From contig CAJJDN010000054.1 in NCBI GenBank assembly GCA_905182985.1, positions 62,001-126,000 on the forward strand: a DNA stretch of 64,000 bases, read 5' to 3'. Positions 59,832 to 64,000 of this stretch are shown here, in pieces. This stretch comes from Paramecium sonneborni (Eukaryota; Ciliophora; Oligohymenophorea; Peniculida; Parameciidae). Made by a program: the position numbers and the translations under genes. Within the stretch, counting starts at the first letter, position 1. Each line of letters starts with the position of its first letter. The notes under the pieces were generated by a model. That model was not told the origin of the DNA. It saw nothing but the letters and a program-made list of their open reading frames with translations, and made no database searches.

Positions 59832-60389
59832 TCATAAATATACTTTATCATACTCAATTAGATATTTTTTATACATTCCTTATTTGAATAATTCAAATGG
59901 AATTGTTTACTTATAGCCATAAGCTAAGGCACCACCCCAAGTTGTGAATAAGACTAATATTGACAATGGCTTTTTAATGAAAGAGAATCTACCCTTTCTA
60001 TAGAAATCATAGAAAATTCTTCTTTTGCTCAATAGTAATTTATAGAAAAATAGTGAAGCCACAGTGCAACCTGCAGTAGCATTAACTAAACTCTACATAG
60101 TATCATTAGTCACTTTATCAATTTTATCTTTATCAACCTTTTTTGTATTAAGTACTATACTTATAATAATCCAGGATGTTAGACAAGAAGATTAGATTTA
60201 TCAGTTGGTTAAAGCATCATATATCTTTTAAAATATTATTCAATGATAGCTTTATTTGTTATTTTCACATTTGGATTATCTGTTTTGATTTCTGTAATAA
60301 GTACTTCTCGCCATTCTTTTTATTCCCACCTATATATTAAATATTGAATACAATTTTGCATAAGGAGAAATATACTTCTACGAGTCCAT
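59832..60389 (-). CDS. Small membrane protein, 170 residues
   Basis: Two introns (60330-60351, 22 nt TAG; 60138-60160, 23 nt AAG). The N-terminal 100 residues are soluble (KLWEQKEWREVLITEIKTDN, IIEQYFKRYMMLQP). Two hydrophobic segments follow (SLVNATAGCTVASLFFYKLL and SILVLFTTWGGALAYGY), separated by a basic loop, then a short charged tail. It could sit in a mitochondrial or ER membrane; the sequence does not say which. Removing the introns joins three frames into one continuous protein, which supports the model. No family recognised. Confidence 0.7.
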
Positions 60390-60431
60390 TTAGTATAATT
60401 AAATAATAAATATTTTAATATTTCAGTTACT

Positions 60432-61163
60432 ATGAGTGGTATCAAACCTTAAACTTTAAAGATTGTTTCTAGATTGAGAAATGGATATTAATAAGAAAAT
60501 AATCTATAGGATGCTAATAAAATATAGAAAAATTTATTTGAACATTATGACGCAAGAGATTTAAGATTATAAGATTTACAGGATTGTTAAAAAGTTTATA
60601 AAGTAATTAAGAAAGAGACAACTACAAAATGGATTTTATTATCAAAATTGGATGAATGTAGAGCATAAATCAAATTAGAGTTATAATATCTTAAGAAACT
60701 AGTGATTTTCGTACAGAATAATAAACATGGTTTAAATAAATAGTAATAACTTGATTTGAATTAATTGTTGATTTTATTAAATATATTTGAAAACTATGTG
60801 GATTAAGTTGATAGTAACACTTATGATAAGAAAGAAAAATAGAAACGGATTAAATCAGCAGAATTAGAAGAAAAATAAAAAACAATTAATGAATGGAAAA
60901 AATAAGTGAATAAAAATGAAATAATATTGGATAAAATATAATCATCAATTTCAGAATGGAAATAGATACCATTAAAAATATTAGATGAAGCATTAACATT
61001 ATTATATGAACTAAAATTAAAATTATTTTAAGAACCAGACAATTTTGATTCTGAAAGAGCATTAAAATACTAAAATTTGATTTAAGATCTTAGAAAAAAA
61101 TTGATTCTTGATTAATACAAAAGAAGTAGAAATCAATTTGATGAATTTCAATAAATGTAATGA
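60432..61163 (+). CDS. Coiled-coil protein, 243 residues
   Basis: Intron-free. Charged helical protein with Trp-containing heptads (KTINEWKKQVNKNEIILDKI, SSISEWKQIPLKILDEALTL). No domain recognised. Its start is 42 bp from that of the divergent membrane-protein gene. Confidence 0.65.
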
Positions 61164-61222
61164 ATCATTAATTTATAATTAGAATTGATAATTTTAATTA
61201 TCATATTCCAAAACTTTAAGAT

Positions 61223-62473
61223 ATGAATTAATTAAATTTATCTTAATTGAAAGAAATGAAAAGAAAACTTAAAAATAAATCTAAATCTAAATCTAATATT
61301 AGTTAAATCAATTCAACTAAATCATCTCCAAGAAAAGAGGAATCTACACTTCAATAAAATGAAGTTGATAATTGTATATAATAATACTAAAAGTAATATT
61401 TCATAACTAATTAAAATTAGAGAAAAATCAAGAATAAATAGAACAGATAAAGCATAATATAAATAAGATATTAAAGAATCTTAGAGAGAGGTTTTTATTG
61501 CTAGAATTAATTAAGGTTCAATATAGAAATTGCAATAAAGTTTTGAAATAAATAAATAAATTACAAGTAAAGGACATAGAGAATATATAATATCAATGAT
61601 TGATGGATAATTATTAAAACCTTATACACCATTAGCTAGATTAAGAAAAGAGGATTCAAAAGAGACATGTCAAAATTCTAGAATAAATGAAAATTACTCT
61701 AGGAAATAAAGTTAAAGAAATGCTTCTCCTTAATCCTTTTTAGAAAGAATATCTTAAAAAATTAATGATGTAACTACATGTGATGATGATGAAGCTTATT
61801 CTAAATTAGAATTCCCTGAACTTCAATTCTCTAGATAATAAGGTTATATGGGCATTTAAAATCGAAAAGTTGTTAAATAATAATATAATCAAAAATTTAT
61901 TGAGAAAATTAATAATAATGAAGTTAAATTAGTAAAACAATGTAAAGGTAATATATTTATTTATAGTATTATAGATTTCTATACAACTAGAATGAAATTC
62001 AATGATAAATTTACTTAATTAGTTTCTACATTACATAAAGATCGTCCTTTGACTTCTAGTCTAAGATCAAGATCTTTAACTGTTAATTAAAATTAAAGAC
62101 AAGAGAAAATTCAAAAATTAAGAAAGGTAGCTGAATAAGCTAGACACAATTTCTTTTTAAGAAATAAAGAATAAAGAATATGGCATTAGAATCTAGTTGA
62201 TCAATTCAAATTTAGTGATATAACAACTTAATATATTATTGAATAATTGTAATATATTTTAGAAGGTATTTCTATTTTAAATTAATAGAGGGATTATTTA
62301 TATAGGTAGATGATATCATTAATATGGTTTAGTAAATTGAAGATTCTTCAGAAATGAAGGTTACTCAAAAGAGCTGTTAACTTCTTAATAATATATTTAA
62401 TTATTTCGGAATTCAAATTTCTCAAATAAATTAACTTTAAAAATTTAAGAATTTCAATTCTTTAATTGATTGA
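61223..62473 (+). CDS. Basic, partly coiled protein, 390 residues
   Basis: Three introns (61393-61420, 61948-61974, 62266-62288). N-terminus Lys/Ser-rich; a more ordered part around residues 90-130 (HREYIISMIDGQLLKPYTPL); then Ser/Arg-rich linkers and a helical C-terminal half (KFTQLVSTLHKDRPL, QRIWHQNLVDQFKFSDITTQ). Without the third intron the frame would end earlier; with it, it closes in EDSSEMKVTQKSCQLL and a final TGA. No family recognised. Confidence 0.65.
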
Positions 62474-62519
62474 ATAATTAATTAATTAATTATATAATTT
62501 AAGTATGCTACATAAATAC

Positions 62520-64000
62520 TCATCTTTCAATTTACATAGCTAAATCTGTTTATATTATATTTTGGTTCTATTCTTCTTAGTCAAGATCAATTGTTTAAAT
62601 TTATTCTTTTTTTATAATTATAATATCTTTAAATTATTTATTTTTCTATTCTAATTTGAATCCTCTATTTTTTGCAACAAAAAGTAAAGCTGCAAATAAT
62701 TTACTTTTGCTTATCTTTTCATTCATTATCATTGGTAATGTTTTTTCTATTTTGAGAAATTCAACTTAACCTTTAATTTCATCAATAACTCTTTCCAAAA
62801 TAACTTATAATTATTTAATTGTAATAGGTTCATTATTATTATTAGCTTATACTTTAAAAGGTAATAAATAGTAGTCTAAATCATTTTAATAAATTTCAAT
62901 CATTTAATTTGTCACTTCCAATTAATCTTAGATTTATATTTCATCCAATCCAAAACTTTCTGGTTCTGGTATCTAAACTACTTATTATTATTATTCTTCT
63001 TCTTCCAAAAATCCAGTATATTCTCTTGTAAAATATTCAAAATATCTATAGTAATCAAAATCTTAACAATTATCAGCTAAACATTTCAATACTAATTCTC
63101 TTTATCCAAAATCTCTTTGAGTATTTCCAACTGTATTTAATACTATTAATCTATTTAATTCAATAGCATCATCAAAATTAAAAGTGTCTGGATATACCTT
63201 CTTTTATTTTTTTTTAACATTTATTTACTATTATTAAATTGCCAATGATTAATTATTATTTTTTTATATTTATTATTATTCTTCATAAGGTGCTAGATCT
63301 TAATCAAATTCTTCTTCTTATTCTAAATCCCATTCATCTACAGGTGCATTTACATCATTAAATATATCTTGAAATTATTATTAATAAGTAAGTTATTATT
63401 TTATTTCTTCTTATATTTATGTTTATTTTTCTGCTGCCTCTCTTTATTATTTTTAAAATTATTCCTACAAAATCTTTTTCTTTTCTTAATAAATTTAAAA
63501 TTATTCTATTTACTATTATCTCTATTCCTCAGTCTATTAAGGATTCTAAAGATCATTTTATTAATCATCTGGAAATCCAAAAGGATCTGGAACAAATTCA
63601 GGTAATTAATTATTGAATTCTTCAATATCTATCTAATTTATTTATTAATCTTAATTTTAAACATCAAATTATTATAATCCTATTTAATTTGGATTATCTA
63701 TTTATTATAAAACTTAAGGATCATAATTTAATTAGTCTATTTGTTAATTGAAAAGTGGTTGTTGATCTTTTTCTAATTCGTTAGAATTAATTTTAAGTTA
63801 TTATTAATATTATTGATTCAAACTTAAAAATTATTATTCTTCAACACTTAATTAGGATAAAGATTATTGTTATTGATCTATTGTTTATTAAGCTTACTTT
63901 AATTTTTCATCATAAACTCTAAAATCATTAATAAATTTATCGATTGCAATTTATTAACTTTTTTCAATTTTAACAGTTTAAGTATCTTTTTTATTAAGTA
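62520..64000 (-). CDS. Gln-rich protein with kleisin-like C-terminus, 5' truncated
   Basis: 492 codons before the TGA at 62520; the start lies beyond the window. The first half is extremely Gln-rich with an aromatic/acidic island (EFVPDPFGFPDDQ) and acidic clusters. The second half is more ordered (DDAIELNRLIVLNTVGNTQR, DYYRYFEYFTREYTGFLEEE). Near the end ISKSKLFAALLFVAKNRGFK with LEQ and KDIIII resembles the C-terminal winged helix of kleisins, closest in wording to condensin CAP-H/Barren (LLHLAN...L...D). A condensin role is an inference from this short match only. Confidence 0.55.

Noticed and set aside
63369..63616. Two overlapping plus-strand hydrophobic frames
   Set aside because: Antisense to the Gln-rich kleisin-like gene; Leu/Phe/Ile runs are reversed Gln/Lys/Asn codons.
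1..64000. CRISPR arrays, insertion sequences, tRNA or rRNA genes
   Set aside because: I saw no spaced direct repeats, no transposase-like protein, no inverted termini with target duplication, and no recognisable tRNA or rRNA; a tRNAscan and Rfam search would be decisive and were not possible here.

Overview
This window is ciliate macronuclear DNA, most likely from Paramecium. Three things in the sequence show it. TAA and TAG occur inside otherwise intact conserved proteins where Gln belongs, and only TGA ends genes. The DNA is extremely AT-rich. Genes are interrupted by minute introns, mostly 21-32 nt, starting GT (nearly always GTA) and ending TAG or AAG. With TGA as the only stop and these introns removed, 36 complete protein genes (a few weakly supported) and two genes running off the ends can be read. 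Almost every multi-intron model restores a whole number of codons. Ordinary-code ORF finding misses nearly all of this.

Layout. 1-4.3 kb: a partial ankyrin/IQ protein and a NEK-type kinase. 4.3-9 kb: an unknown protein, a B-box-like zinc protein and a tiny coiled-coil protein. 9.3-17.4 kb (minus): a 2,652-residue Cys-rich, beta-helix-like surface protein with C-terminal membrane segments. 17.4-19.7 kb: poorly supported small genes. 19.8-27.3 kb: a 2,500-residue protein with a very-large-inducible-GTPase-like G domain and a C-terminal VWA domain, the most unusual gene here. 27.4-29.8 kb: a MORN-repeat protein whose 5' part appears twice around a single N. 29.9-41.3 kb: ribosomal eL18, a cyclic-nucleotide-type K+ channel, a small Tim chaperone, an unknown protein, a PI4-kinase, an aspartyl protease (second duplicated block with an N), an RPAP3/SPAG1-like TPR protein and ribosomal eL8. 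41.3-47.6 kb: small genes, a zinc protein, an AGC kinase and ribosomal eS17. 47.8-55.3 kb: an ankyrin + Sec7-like + PH-like protein, a type I membrane protein, a GSK3-like kinase with altered motifs, a CSN6-like MPN protein and an N-myristoylation candidate. 55.7-64 kb: a methyltransferase, coiled-coil proteins, retromer VPS26, a membrane protein, two more coiled-coil proteins and the C-terminal part of a possible condensin kleisin.

There are no operons. Genes lie on both strands, often tens of bases apart, as is usual in compact macronuclear genomes. The mix (ribosomal proteins, phosphoinositide and retromer trafficking, kinases, channel, protease, COP9-like subunit) is ordinary eukaryotic housekeeping plus ciliate-specific expansions. 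Two exact ~1.1 kb duplications, each flanking one N, look like unmerged contig overlaps, not biology.

All translations were done by eye. Family calls rest on motifs, not on database searches.
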